From RGIG1918 sp045536045 (GTDB lineage Bacteria; Cyanobacteriota; Vampirovibrionia; Gastranaerophilales; Gastranaerophilaceae), in the NCBI GenBank assembly GCA_045536045.1, contig JAZSMU010000117.1:1-9062 (forward strand): a DNA stretch of 9,062 nt. Direction: 5' to 3'. The position numbers and the translations under genes are program-made. The notes under the pieces are model-generated. The model saw only the letters and a program-made list of their open reading frames with translations. It had not been told where the DNA came from and made no database searches. Shown here in pieces: positions 1 to 6,549 of this stretch (the first letter of the stretch is position 1; every line of letters starts with the position of its first letter).

Positions 1-98
1 AAATTGATTTTACAATTTTTGAAAATGAAAACTTAGAAATTATTAAAGATAAAAATTATGGAAGATGCAGAATAGTCATTCTAAAGGCAATTTTTTAG
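1..98 (+). CDS. 3' end of a gene, possibly RsmD-like 16S rRNA (guanine-N2)-methyltransferase
   Basis: An open frame enters from the left edge and ends at a TAG at 96-98, giving 31 residues. The tail contains NLEIIKDKNYGRCRIVILK. RsmD-family methyltransferases, which methylate G966 of 16S rRNA, typically end in a K-x-Y-G segment followed by a short beta strand a few residues before the stop, and this fragment has that layout. The catalytic N-terminal part with its NPPY-type motif lies outside the window, so the assignment rests only on a short C-terminal resemblance. It could be any protein with a basic beta-strand tail. No terminator is visible between its stop and the next possible gene 45 bp downstream. 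Confidence 0.35.
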   Translation, partial: IDFTIFENENLEIIKDKNYGRCRIVILKAIF

Positions 99-128
99 AG
101 TATTTAGACTTTATTTATGTATAGAATG

Positions 129-137
129 TGGTAAAAT
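129..137 (+). promoter_or_regulatory. possible extended -10 promoter (TGG-TAAAAT)
   Basis: TGG at 129-131 precedes TAAAAT at 132-137, which is one mismatch from TATAAT in the TGn extended -10 arrangement. No good -35 hexamer lies at 16-18 bp. The -10 ends only 6 bp before the ATG at 144, so transcription would start at or next to the start codon. Confidence 0.3.
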
Positions 138-143
138 TTCATT

Positions 144-302
144 ATGAAAAAAGTTCATTATTTAGAAGAAACAGAAATTTTAAAAGAGGCTAATAGCCTT
201 ACGAATAATGAAAAAAATTCTAAACACACAAACCCTATTAAGGCTAGTTTAAACAACTTTATGAAGCTTAAATCTAAATCTATAAAGAAAGATTTTCTAT
301 AA
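144..302 (+). CDS. possible small basic protein (52 aa), hypothetical
   Basis: An ATG at 144 opens 52 codons ending in TAA at 300-302, starting MKKVHYLEETEILKEAN and ending SKSIKKDFL. The product is Lys/Asn/Ser-rich, has no membrane segment or cysteine, and I recognise no family. Its 3' end overlaps the convergent metF 3' end by 23 bp (280-302). There is no clear Shine-Dalgarno sequence before the ATG, but an extended -10 sits immediately upstream, which would suit a leaderless message. Against it: the frame is short, the composition is what AT-rich noncoding DNA would give, and the segment also contains a possible minus-strand terminator for metF. It may simply be the trailer of the metF operon. 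Confidence 0.35.
   Translation: MKKVHYLEETEILKEANSLTNNEKNSKHTNPIKASLNNFMKLKSKSIKKDFL
180..199 (-). terminator. possible weak intrinsic terminator for the mla-lpxK-metF operon
   Basis: On the minus strand AGGCT-ATT-AGCCT (199 to 187) forms a 5-bp stem with a 3-nt loop, followed by CTCTTTTA. It lies about 80 bp beyond the metF stop codon. The stem is short and the T tract is imperfect. It is the only hairpin with a following T run that I can find downstream of metF. Confidence 0.3.
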
Positions 303-1143
303 TTTCGCTTGTCATATAAGATTTATTCAAAGTATAGAAATGAAGCCCAGAAACGCCATTTTCTATTAATTCTTGGCATTGATTAATTGAATATTCAATA
401 GAAAATTTCATTGTGTCTTCTTTAGAATTTTGATATTTTTCAAGCTTGCTTAGCATTTTTGGTGGCAAATACGCCCCAGACATTTCAGCAATTTTTGTAA
501 TTTGTTTGTAATCTGAAATTGGAAAAATGCCAGCTACGATTGGAAGATTAACCCCAATTTTTCTAACTTTATCTTGATATTTAAAGAAATTATCATTTTC
601 AAAAAACATTTGAGTAAAAATTACACTAGCCCCAGCATCACATTTTCTTTTTAAGTTTTTAATATCATCATCTAGGCTTGGTGCAGTTGGGTGTTTTTCT
701 GGATAACCTGCAACAGCAATATCTAGAGAGGAATTTTCTCTAATGAATTGGACAAGCTCATTTGCATAGGCAAAATCTCTATAGCAAACGAGATTATCTT
801 TAGGCTCGTCCCCTTTAAGAGCAAGAATATTTTCAAGCCCCATTGATTCAATTTCTTTTAAATAGTCATGAATGTATTGTTTTTGAGAGCAGATACAAGT
901 AAAGTGTTGCATTGGGATAACACCAACTTCGTTTTTAATTCTTTTTGCAATTTCAATTGTAGACTCTCTATTTGTCCCACAAGCACCATAAGTAATTGAA
1001 ATAAGTGCTGGATTGTGTTTCTTTAAAACATTTAATTCAGAAATTAAATTATCAATTTTTTGAGCTTTGTCATCCCCTTTTGGTGGAAATACTTCAAAAG
1101 AAATTTGCGTTTTGTCTGAATTATATATATCTTTTAATCTCAT
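280..1143 (-). CDS. metF: methylenetetrahydrofolate reductase
   Basis: This cytosolic flavoenzyme reduces 5,10-methylene-THF to 5-methyl-THF, which supplies the methyl group for methionine synthesis. The 287 residues match the single-domain bacterial MetF length. Visible family motifs are FEVFPPK (16-22, with Glu17 as the likely catalytic acid), ITYGACG (50-56), HFTC (80-83), LKGDEP (109-114, with Asp112 in the usual flavin-contacting position), AGYPEKHP (145-152), FTQMFF (176-181) and FYTLN near the C-terminus. The ATG at 1143-1141 overlaps the TGA of lpxK in an ATGA arrangement. It has its own AAGGAA site (1156-1151) 7 nt upstream, inside lpxK, so it is probably translated by coupling as the last gene of the minus-strand operon. 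Its 3' end overlaps a possible convergent small gene. No regulatory domain is present, as is normal for bacterial forms. Confidence 0.95.
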   Translation of the reverse strand: MRLKDIYNSDKTQISFEVFPPKGDDKAQKIDNLISELNVLKKHNPALISITYGACGTNRESTIEIAKRIKNEVGVIPMQHFTCICSQKQYIHDYLKEIESMGLENILALKGDEPKDNLVCYRDFAYANELVQFIRENSSLDIAVAGYPEKHPTAPSLDDDIKNLKRKCDAGASVIFTQMFFENDNFFKYQDKVRKIGVNLPIVAGIFPISDYKQITKIAEMSGAYLPPKMLSKLEKYQNSKEDTMKFSIEYSINQCQELIENGVSGLHFYTLNKSYMTSEIIENLSL

Positions 1144-2180
1144 TTTAAAATTCCTTCGGCATTTAAATCAATTTTAAGCTCTAAAGTGTAGATATCAAGA
1201 CTAGAATTAAAATCTTTTATTTTAACATAGTCTTTAGTTGTTGTTATTAATGCGTTTGCACCTTTTTCTTTAGCAATAATGTTTATGTTTTCAATATCCT
1301 CTTGCGTGTAATCATAGTGGTCGTCAAAAGAAATATTATATAAAAGCTCGCAGTCGTTATTTAAAAAATTAAAAAATTGAATAGGAGAACCTATTCCTGT
1401 AAACGCCAAAACTTTTTCGCCCTTAGGTAAGATTTCTCCATTAGCTTGATTTTTAATAACATCTGGCACAATATCCACTATATAAATATCTTTGTATTTA
1501 AATTGTTTCACTAGATTTTCATCAATTTCAACTTTTTTTCCAGTTTTATTAATGATTAAAATTTTATCTGCTCTTTGAATTTCGCACGTTGGCTCTCTTA
1601 ATGGACCTAAAGGCAAAAGGCAAGCATTACCAATTAGTTTTTCATAATCAAATAATAAAATTGTTTGGTCTTTAAATAGCTTTCTATTGGTAAAGCCATC
1701 ATCCATAATAACAACGGTTGCACCCATTTCTTTAGCATATTGTGCTAGTTTAAATCTATCACACCCAACCAAAACAGCACAATTTTCAACCTTTTTTGCA
1801 ATTAAATTTGGTTCATCACCAGATAAAATTGGGTCATTAATTAAAATTGAAGAAAAATCTCTTATAACATTAACTGAATTATTAGATAATTTTCCCTTAT
1901 AACCTCTTGTTATTATTGCTGGTTTTTCATTATTTTTAGCTAAATAGTTTGCAAGCTCAATTACAACAGGAGTTTTGCCAACGCCACCTGTTGTTAAATT
2001 GCCAACACAAATAACTTTAATATCAGCTTTTTTAGATTTCAAAATACCAATTTTATAAAACAGATTTTTTATTGAAATAAATATAAAATACAAAAACGAT
2101 ACGGGTGCAAAAAGCACAGTAAACAATGAAAAGTGCAATTTTGTATAATGAAAATTTTGTATTTTAGATGTTAAATTCAT
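1140..2180 (-). CDS. lpxK: tetraacyldisaccharide 4'-kinase (lipid A biosynthesis)
   Basis: LpxK uses ATP to phosphorylate the 4' position of the lipid A disaccharide precursor at the cytoplasmic face of the inner membrane. At 346 residues it has the usual family length. An N-terminal hydrophobic segment (about 17-37) provides the membrane anchor. It is followed by the P-loop GNLTTGGVGKTP (60-71), ITRGYKGK (90-97), GDEP (121-124), DDGF (160-163, the acidic pair of the active site), GNACLLPLGPLREP (182-195), FTGIGSP (258-264) and DHYDYT (285-290, matching the conserved DH motif). The position usually written FQH/FQN after DDG is FTN here. It starts 2 bp after the mlaD stop without a good Shine-Dalgarno sequence (TTTAGATTAATGTTTTAATT precedes the ATG), so reinitiation after mlaD is likely. 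Its stop overlaps the metF start. It is strong evidence for an LPS-type outer membrane. Confidence 0.93.
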   Translation of the reverse strand: MNLTSKIQNFHYTKLHFSLFTVLFAPVSFLYFIFISIKNLFYKIGILKSKKADIKVICVGNLTTGGVGKTPVVIELANYLAKNNEKPAIITRGYKGKLSNNSVNVIRDFSSILINDPILSGDEPNLIAKKVENCAVLVGCDRFKLAQYAKEMGATVVIMDDGFTNRKLFKDQTILLFDYEKLIGNACLLPLGPLREPTCEIQRADKILIINKTGKKVEIDENLVKQFKYKDIYIVDIVPDVIKNQANGEILPKGEKVLAFTGIGSPIQFFNFLNNDCELLYNISFDDHYDYTQEDIENINIIAKEKGANALITTTKDYVKIKDFNSSLDIYTLELKIDLNAEGILK

Positions 2181-2182
2181 AA

Positions 2183-3544
2183 TTAAAACATTAATCTAAA
2201 CAATAAAAATCTTTTATTTAGTTTTTGCGAAAAAGTTTTTAAATTTCTTGTTATTTCAACTAAATCTGAAACGCTTGTTTTTAAATTTGCTTTTTCGCAT
2301 TCTGGCAAATTATCCAAGCTTTCTAAAGTTTTGTTGATATTTCCTGTTACTTTTGCAACATTTTCAACAGTTTGAACAATGCTTTCTTTAACTTTAGGCT
2401 CTTTTGTAAATTCATTAACATAATCCGAAATTGAAGCTAAGTCGTTTGTAATGTCATTCAAATTCTTTAATAACTCTTTAGATTCTTCATCTTCTAAAAT
2501 TCTATTAACATTTCCAGATAGTCTGTTTAATGATTTTGCAGTTTCTAGAATGGTGTTTTTGAAATCTTTGTCTTCAATTAAATCGTTAACATTGTCAGTT
2601 AAAATTCCTAATTTTCCAAGAAGAATTTCGCTTTGTGCTAAAATTGCATCCATATCTTTTCTGCTTGAATCAATAAGCATATTTGCTTTATCAACAGTTG
2701 AAATTGCTTTGTGAGTTAAAGTGTTGATATTTGTAACACTTTCTGAAATTTGATAGATAAATTCATCATTCAAAACTTTTGCAATTCTGTCGTTTGTTTC
2801 GTTTAAAGATTTAGCAGATTTATATTGTAAATCCATAAAATCAGAAAGTCGCATAGGCTCAATTATTGTGTATTTTAAGCCTTTTTCTGGATATTTGATT
2901 TCATCTAAAATAGATTTGAAGATGATTTCATTGTTTTGATATTCAAAATCAATATCATCACTATTTATAATTAAACCTGCAACTGTAATCATGTAGTTTA
3001 ATTTAAGTGTATTTTTTGTTTTGATTTCAGAGCGTATATCAGCTGGCATGTCAACTGTTGGATAAACAACAGCATCTTGAACATAGCCAATTTCTTTCTT
3101 TTCGCCATTAAAATACATATAAATTTTTGTGTTTGGTTTAATTTGTGTAGTTGAAAAATCAGTGCCAGCGTATTTATATTTTGTTTTTGGAGGAGTGATT
3201 TCTAGGAATTGTTCTCCAATTAAACCAGATTGTTGAATGGAAATTGTTGATAATTCAGGAATATCCACACCTTTTTCAGTTATAACAAAGCGAACTTTAA
3301 CAAAAGAATCTTTGCCTTTAATTACAGGAATGACTTCTTCAACTTGCCCAACACGAAGCCCCATCATTTGAACACCACTACCTGCTCTCATTCCATTAAC
3401 ATCTAGGAATTTAACTTCCAATCTTTCTCCAGCAGATAATGAACGACCTTTTATCCACATAACAGTAAAAATTAAAATTAATATTGAAGTTACTGTTAAT
3501 ATACCGACTTTAAATGATGATGAAGTTTTTTGTGTAGTTTGCAT
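2183..3544 (-). CDS. mlaD: MlaD-like MCE-domain lipid-binding protein
   Basis: This is the inner-membrane-anchored substrate-binding subunit of an MCE (Mla-type) phospholipid transporter. Residues 12-31 form a signal-anchor helix. Residues about 40-117 are an MCE domain, with FLDVNGMRAGSGVQMMGLRV at 46-65 and GLIGEQFLEI at 107-116. Residues about 120-230 are a beta-rich stretch of unknown type. Residues about 232-445 are helical with tandem repeats, and the protein ends in FLLFRLMF. At 453 residues it is far longer than E. coli MlaD (about 180) and resembles long MCE proteins whose helical tails build a periplasmic tube or needle. It follows mlaF by 33 bp with an AAAAGGAAAA site before the ATG, and ends 2 bp before lpxK. 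No MlaB, MlaC or MlaA is in the window, so the periplasm may be crossed by the long tail rather than by a soluble shuttle (inference). Confidence 0.88.
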   Translation of the reverse strand: MQTTQKTSSSFKVGILTVTSILILIFTVMWIKGRSLSAGERLEVKFLDVNGMRAGSGVQMMGLRVGQVEEVIPVIKGKDSFVKVRFVITEKGVDIPELSTISIQQSGLIGEQFLEITPPKTKYKYAGTDFSTTQIKPNTKIYMYFNGEKKEIGYVQDAVVYPTVDMPADIRSEIKTKNTLKLNYMITVAGLIINSDDIDFEYQNNEIIFKSILDEIKYPEKGLKYTIIEPMRLSDFMDLQYKSAKSLNETNDRIAKVLNDEFIYQISESVTNINTLTHKAISTVDKANMLIDSSRKDMDAILAQSEILLGKLGILTDNVNDLIEDKDFKNTILETAKSLNRLSGNVNRILEDEESKELLKNLNDITNDLASISDYVNEFTKEPKVKESIVQTVENVAKVTGNINKTLESLDNLPECEKANLKTSVSDLVEITRNLKTFSQKLNKRFLLFRLMF

Positions 3545-3577
3545 TTTATTTTCCTTTTGATTAATTTTACCATAAAT

Positions 3578-4300
3578 TTACTCTTGAAGAGTATCCATAG
3601 GTCCCACCAGAGAGGCTTCTATAAACTGTTTTGCATAAGGATTTTCAGCTTTTAAAAATTCTTTTGTTGTTCCTTCAAAAACAATTTTCCCTTTATAGAG
3701 CATGATTATTCTATCAGTTGCCCTTTTTATTGTTGATAATTGGTGAGTTACAACTATACAAGTTGAATTTAATTTATTTTTTAATTCAACAATACAATCT
3801 TCAATAATTGTTGAAGACACAGGGTCTAGCCCTGCAGTTGGCTCATCAAACAAAATAATAGATGGCTTTGTAACGACTGCTCTAGCAAAGCTTACACGCT
3901 TTTGCATACCACCAGACAATTCTGATGGATATTTGTGTTCAATGTCTTTTAAACCTAAAATTTTTAAGCTGTATTCAACAATTTTTTCTAGTGCTTCTTT
4001 TGAATATTTGCCCTTAAATTCTGGTCTTTCAACTAGAGGGAATGAAATATTGTCAAAAACATCAAGAAAATCAAACAAAGCACTATATTGAAAAGTCATT
4101 GCAATATCGCCCTCTGTTGTTTCAATTGTGCCACCGTCTGAGTATAAAAGTTTTGAAATAAGTTTTAAAATTGTGCTTTTTCCACTTCCTGAAAAACCAA
4201 CGATTCCTAATGTTTCGCCATCTCCAACAGAAAATGAGATGTCATCTATAACATTTTTTCCTTCAAATTTTTTAACTAAATTTTTAACTACGATTCCCAT
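3578..4300 (-). CDS. mlaF: MlaF-like ABC transporter ATPase
   Basis: This is the nucleotide-binding subunit of the MCE lipid transporter, working as a dimer on the cytoplasmic face of MlaE. Visible elements are Walker A GFSGSGKST (35-43), Q-loop Gln71 within MTFQYSALFDFLDVFDNISF (68-87, the ALFD...NxxFPL stretch typical of MlaF rather than of other ABC ATPases), signature LSGGM (128-132), Walker B IILFDEP (148-154), D-loop GLDP (157-160) and switch His186 in VVTHQ. All catalytic residues are intact. At 240 residues it is somewhat short. The stretch between Walker A and the Q-loop is compressed compared with the usual MlaF, which normally has an extra connecting segment there. An AGGG site precedes the ATG, which lies 9 bp after the mlaE stop. 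Confidence 0.92.
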   Translation of the reverse strand: MGIVVKNLVKKFEGKNVIDDISFSVGDGETLGIVGFSGSGKSTILKLISKLLYSDGGTIETTEGDIAMTFQYSALFDFLDVFDNISFPLVERPEFKGKYSKEALEKIVEYSLKILGLKDIEHKYPSELSGGMQKRVSFARAVVTKPSIILFDEPTAGLDPVSSTIIEDCIVELKNKLNSTCIVVTHQLSTIKRATDRIIMLYKGKIVFEGTTKEFLKAENPYAKQFIEASLVGPMDTLQE

Positions 4301-4309
4301 TTTTTATCC

Positions 4310-5110
4310 CTACATATAGAAAAATAATGCAAATATCCAATCCCAAACAGCTATTCCTAAAAATGACCAAACAACGGCTTTGGTTGTTGAAATACCAACA
4401 TCTTTAGCACCACCTCTTGTTGAATATCCACAAGAACAGCTGATTAAAGCAATTGTTCCTCCGAAAACAGCTGATTTTAAAATCATTACAAAAATATCTT
4501 TAATAAATAAGCCTTGCCACATTGAAGTTACAAAATTTAGAGCACTAACTTCTGCAGTTATATTTGCAATAAGTCCTGCAAAAAATAAACCAACTGTTGA
4601 AGATAAAATAACAACAAAAGGCATCATTATAAAACCAGCTAAAACTCTTGGCACGACAAGATAGCGAATTGGGTCAACTTTTAAAACTTTCATTGCACTA
4701 ATTTGGTCTGTAACACTCATTGAAGCAAGCTCTGAAGCAAAAGATGAACCTATCATAGAAATTATTGCAAAACCTGTCATGATTGCACCTAATTCTCTAA
4801 CCATTACAATAGCACTCATCATGCCGATAAAATTCCCACCACCTTGCTTAACAAGCTCTGGAGAAATTTGCATTGAAATAATTATTGCTGTCATTGAAAC
4901 AATTGTTAAAGTTATTGGCAAGCTATCAACAGCAAAGCGACAAGATTGTTCTATAAGAGATTTTAAGTTTATATTTAATCTTAAAATATGTCTAGAAACC
5001 CTGATAAAGTCTTTACCAATATTACCAAAAGTAATGAAAAAACTTTTCCATTCTTTTTTGGATAATTCAGCAAGTTTCCAAGTCAAAGTTTTTTTAAAAT
5101 CCATCTCCAT
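4310..5110 (-). CDS. mlaE: MlaE-like ABC transporter permease
   Basis: This is the inner-membrane permease of the MCE lipid transporter, which forms a dimer between MlaD and MlaF. The 266 residues fit the family. An amphipathic N-terminal part (1-55) precedes about five hydrophobic spans (roughly 64-82, 97-125, 150-190 and 205-260). Hallmarks are RELGAIMTGF (105-114) and the coupling-helix region from GSSFASELASMSVTDQISAM (121-140) to KVDPIRYLVVPRVLAG (144-159). It is the first gene of the operon. The ATG at 5110-5108 lies only 2 nt after AGG and 6 nt after a -10 box, so the message may be leaderless. Met3 (5104-5102) has AGG at an 8-nt distance and could be the true start, giving 264 residues. 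Confidence 0.92.
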   Translation of the reverse strand: MEMDFKKTLTWKLAELSKKEWKSFFITFGNIGKDFIRVSRHILRLNINLKSLIEQSCRFAVDSLPITLTIVSMTAIIISMQISPELVKQGGGNFIGMMSAIVMVRELGAIMTGFAIISMIGSSFASELASMSVTDQISAMKVLKVDPIRYLVVPRVLAGFIMMPFVVILSSTVGLFFAGLIANITAEVSALNFVTSMWQGLFIKDIFVMILKSAVFGGTIALISCSCGYSTRGGAKDVGISTTKAVVWSFLGIAVWDWIFALFFYM

Positions 5111-5116
5111 AGCCTA

Positions 5117-5145
5117 ATAATATAATATTAAAAGAAGTATTGCAA
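5117..5145 (-). promoter_or_regulatory. predicted promoter of the mlaE-mlaF-mlaD-lpxK-metF operon
   Basis: On the minus strand TTGCAA (5145-5140) and TATTAT (5122-5117) are separated by exactly 17 bp, matching sigma-70 consensus at 4 of 6 and 5 of 6 positions. Only 6 bp separate the -10 from the mlaE ATG, so the transcript would have essentially no 5' leader. Confidence 0.5.
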
Positions 5146-5168
5146 TTAATTCAAAAATACAATAGTAT
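5140..5168 (+). promoter_or_regulatory. predicted promoter of the amidohydrolase-like gene
   Basis: The same TTGCAA (5140-5145) reads identically on the plus strand and is followed after 17 bp by TAGTAT (5163-5168, 4 of 6 matches). An alternative -10 is TATAAA at 5166-5171, but its spacing to TTGCAA is 20 bp. The two promoters would share one -35 box in a 81-bp divergent gap. Confidence 0.35.
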
Positions 5169-5191
5169 AAATTAAAAAGGAAGTTTAAATT

Positions 5192-6505
5192 ATGCCAAAA
5201 TGTTACAGTGCAAAATATATCATTACGGGTGATGGAAATTTATTTGAAGACTCAACAATTATTGTTGAAGAGGGCAAGATTCAAAAAATAGTCCCAAATT
5301 CAGAATTTGATAAAGAAAATTGCAAAAACTACAAAGATTATGGTAATGCAATTATCACTCCTGGTTTTGTAAATATTCATAACCAACTGCAATACAACGA
5401 CATTGGCAAAATTAAATCTAAAAAAATTAAGTCTGTTATCAAACGCTTTTTTATGAATATTAAAAAGCAATATTTTTTGGCAGGATTAAACAAAAATTCT
5501 TTTGTTTATAAAGTTGGTAATTTGCTTGCACAATACTTTGTTTTAACTAGAGATGAAAAACTAAAAAGCTTTGAAAATGGTTTAGTTCAAAACTTGCTTT
5601 CTGGCACAACAGCTATTGCGCAACTTTCTAAAGAAACAAAATATTTTGAAATTTTAAATAAATATCCAATTAAAACCTACCTTTTCTTTGAAGTTCTTTC
5701 AGATTCTAGAGAAAAAAGCAAAGAAGAGTTTCGTTCAATTCAAAAAAGAATTGATAAATTATTGAAAAATAAGTCAGAAGATACATTTATAGGTGTTGCA
5801 CCTCATAGTGTTTGCTCTGCACACAAAAGACTTTATAAAATCCTTGCAAAATATTGCAAGAAAAATAATATTTTAATGACAACAAGACTAGGAGAAAGCC
5901 AAGAAGAAATGGATTGGCTAAAATATGGTTTCTCCGACATTGATATTCTTAATGCTTTTACAGGTCTTAAAAAATTTGAACCATACGAACCTAAACCACC
6001 TGTTGAATATTTGGCAGACTTAAATGTAATAAATAAACGCCTAATTGTTTCACACGGAAGCTTTTTAGATGATAGCGAATTAGAAATATTAAAAGAAAAT
6101 GGTGTTTCTTTTGCATATTGTCCATTAAACGACAACAACACACATGGCAAATATCTTGGTTTAGATAAAGTATTAAAATACTTTGAAAACAACTTTGCAT
6201 TCGGAACAAATTGTGCACCTTTTAACGATTCAACAAGCCTTTTAGAAGAATTGCGTTTTGTTAATAAGGGACAGTTGGGAGCACTTGATGCTATTAAATA
6301 TCTGACTTTAATTCCTGCAAAAATTTTAAGATTAGATAATATCATTGGCTCAATCACATCTGGGAAAGATGCTGATTTTTGCGTTTTTAAATTAAATGAA
6401 AACGAAGATTACAACGCAATTTTAAACAAAACTAATCCTGAATATGTTTATATTAAAGGTAGACGCGTTGTAGACAATGGCGAACTTCGCTTAAAAGCAA
6501 AATAA
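5192..6505 (+). CDS. amidohydrolase-superfamily protein with degenerate metal site
   Basis: The 437-residue protein has the layout of the ATZ/TRZ-like deaminase branch of the amidohydrolases (MTA/SAH or aminofutalosine deaminase type): an N-terminal beta-sandwich strand set (IITGDG, 10-15; VEEGKIQKI, 25-33), then GFVNIH (58-63), a TIM-barrel body, and a C-terminal return to the sandwich (GKDADFCVFKLN, then YVYIKGRRVVDNGEL). Second-shell residues are present: His205 in VAPHSV, Glu235 in RLGES and His288 in VSHGS. However, the HxH metal motif reads His63-Asn-Gln65, the barrel His before LGES is Arg232, and the GTD Asp is Asn340. Three of four metal ligands are therefore replaced, and normal metal-dependent hydrolysis is doubtful. 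The frame is intact, with no decay. AAAGGAAG (5176-5183) lies 8 nt before the ATG. It is divergent from the mla operon and convergent with the tail-fibre cassette. The substrate is unknown. Confidence 0.85.
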   Translation: MPKCYSAKYIITGDGNLFEDSTIIVEEGKIQKIVPNSEFDKENCKNYKDYGNAIITPGFVNIHNQLQYNDIGKIKSKKIKSVIKRFFMNIKKQYFLAGLNKNSFVYKVGNLLAQYFVLTRDEKLKSFENGLVQNLLSGTTAIAQLSKETKYFEILNKYPIKTYLFFEVLSDSREKSKEEFRSIQKRIDKLLKNKSEDTFIGVAPHSVCSAHKRLYKILAKYCKKNNILMTTRLGESQEEMDWLKYGFSDIDILNAFTGLKKFEPYEPKPPVEYLADLNVINKRLIVSHGSFLDDSELEILKENGVSFAYCPLNDNNTHGKYLGLDKVLKYFENNFAFGTNCAPFNDSTSLLEELRFVNKGQLGALDAIKYLTLIPAKILRLDNIIGSITSGKDADFCVFKLNENEDYNAILNKTNPEYVYIKGRRVVDNGELRLKAK

Positions 6506-6527
6506 AAAAAGAGGGCATAATGCCCTC
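6504..6527 (-). terminator. intrinsic terminator of the tail-fibre cassette
   Basis: GAGGGCA (6511-6517), loop TAA, TGCCCTC (6521-6527) form a perfect 7-bp GC-rich stem. Read on the minus strand, the stem is followed at once by seven T residues (complement of the A run 6504-6510). This is a classical Rho-independent terminator for the minus-strand genes and ends inside the stop codon of the plus-strand amidohydrolase gene. On the plus strand no T run follows, so it would stop that transcript poorly if at all. Confidence 0.88.
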
Positions 6528-6549
6528 AATCAGGTATATGAATAGTCAG

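Noticed and set aside
4779..5117. 112-codon plus-strand frame opposite mlaE, and similar ones at 4380-4664, 4128-4319, 2451-2714, 1687-1902, 5991-6218 and 7786-7971
   Set aside because: All are antisense or off-frame to well-supported genes, with translations that look like complements of hydrophobic or AT-rich coding sequence.
5833..6357. 174-codon open frame on the minus strand inside the amidohydrolase-like gene
   Set aside because: It lies wholly within a gene with clear family motifs, its translation shows no recognisable domain, and it has no independent start signals. It is a shadow frame.
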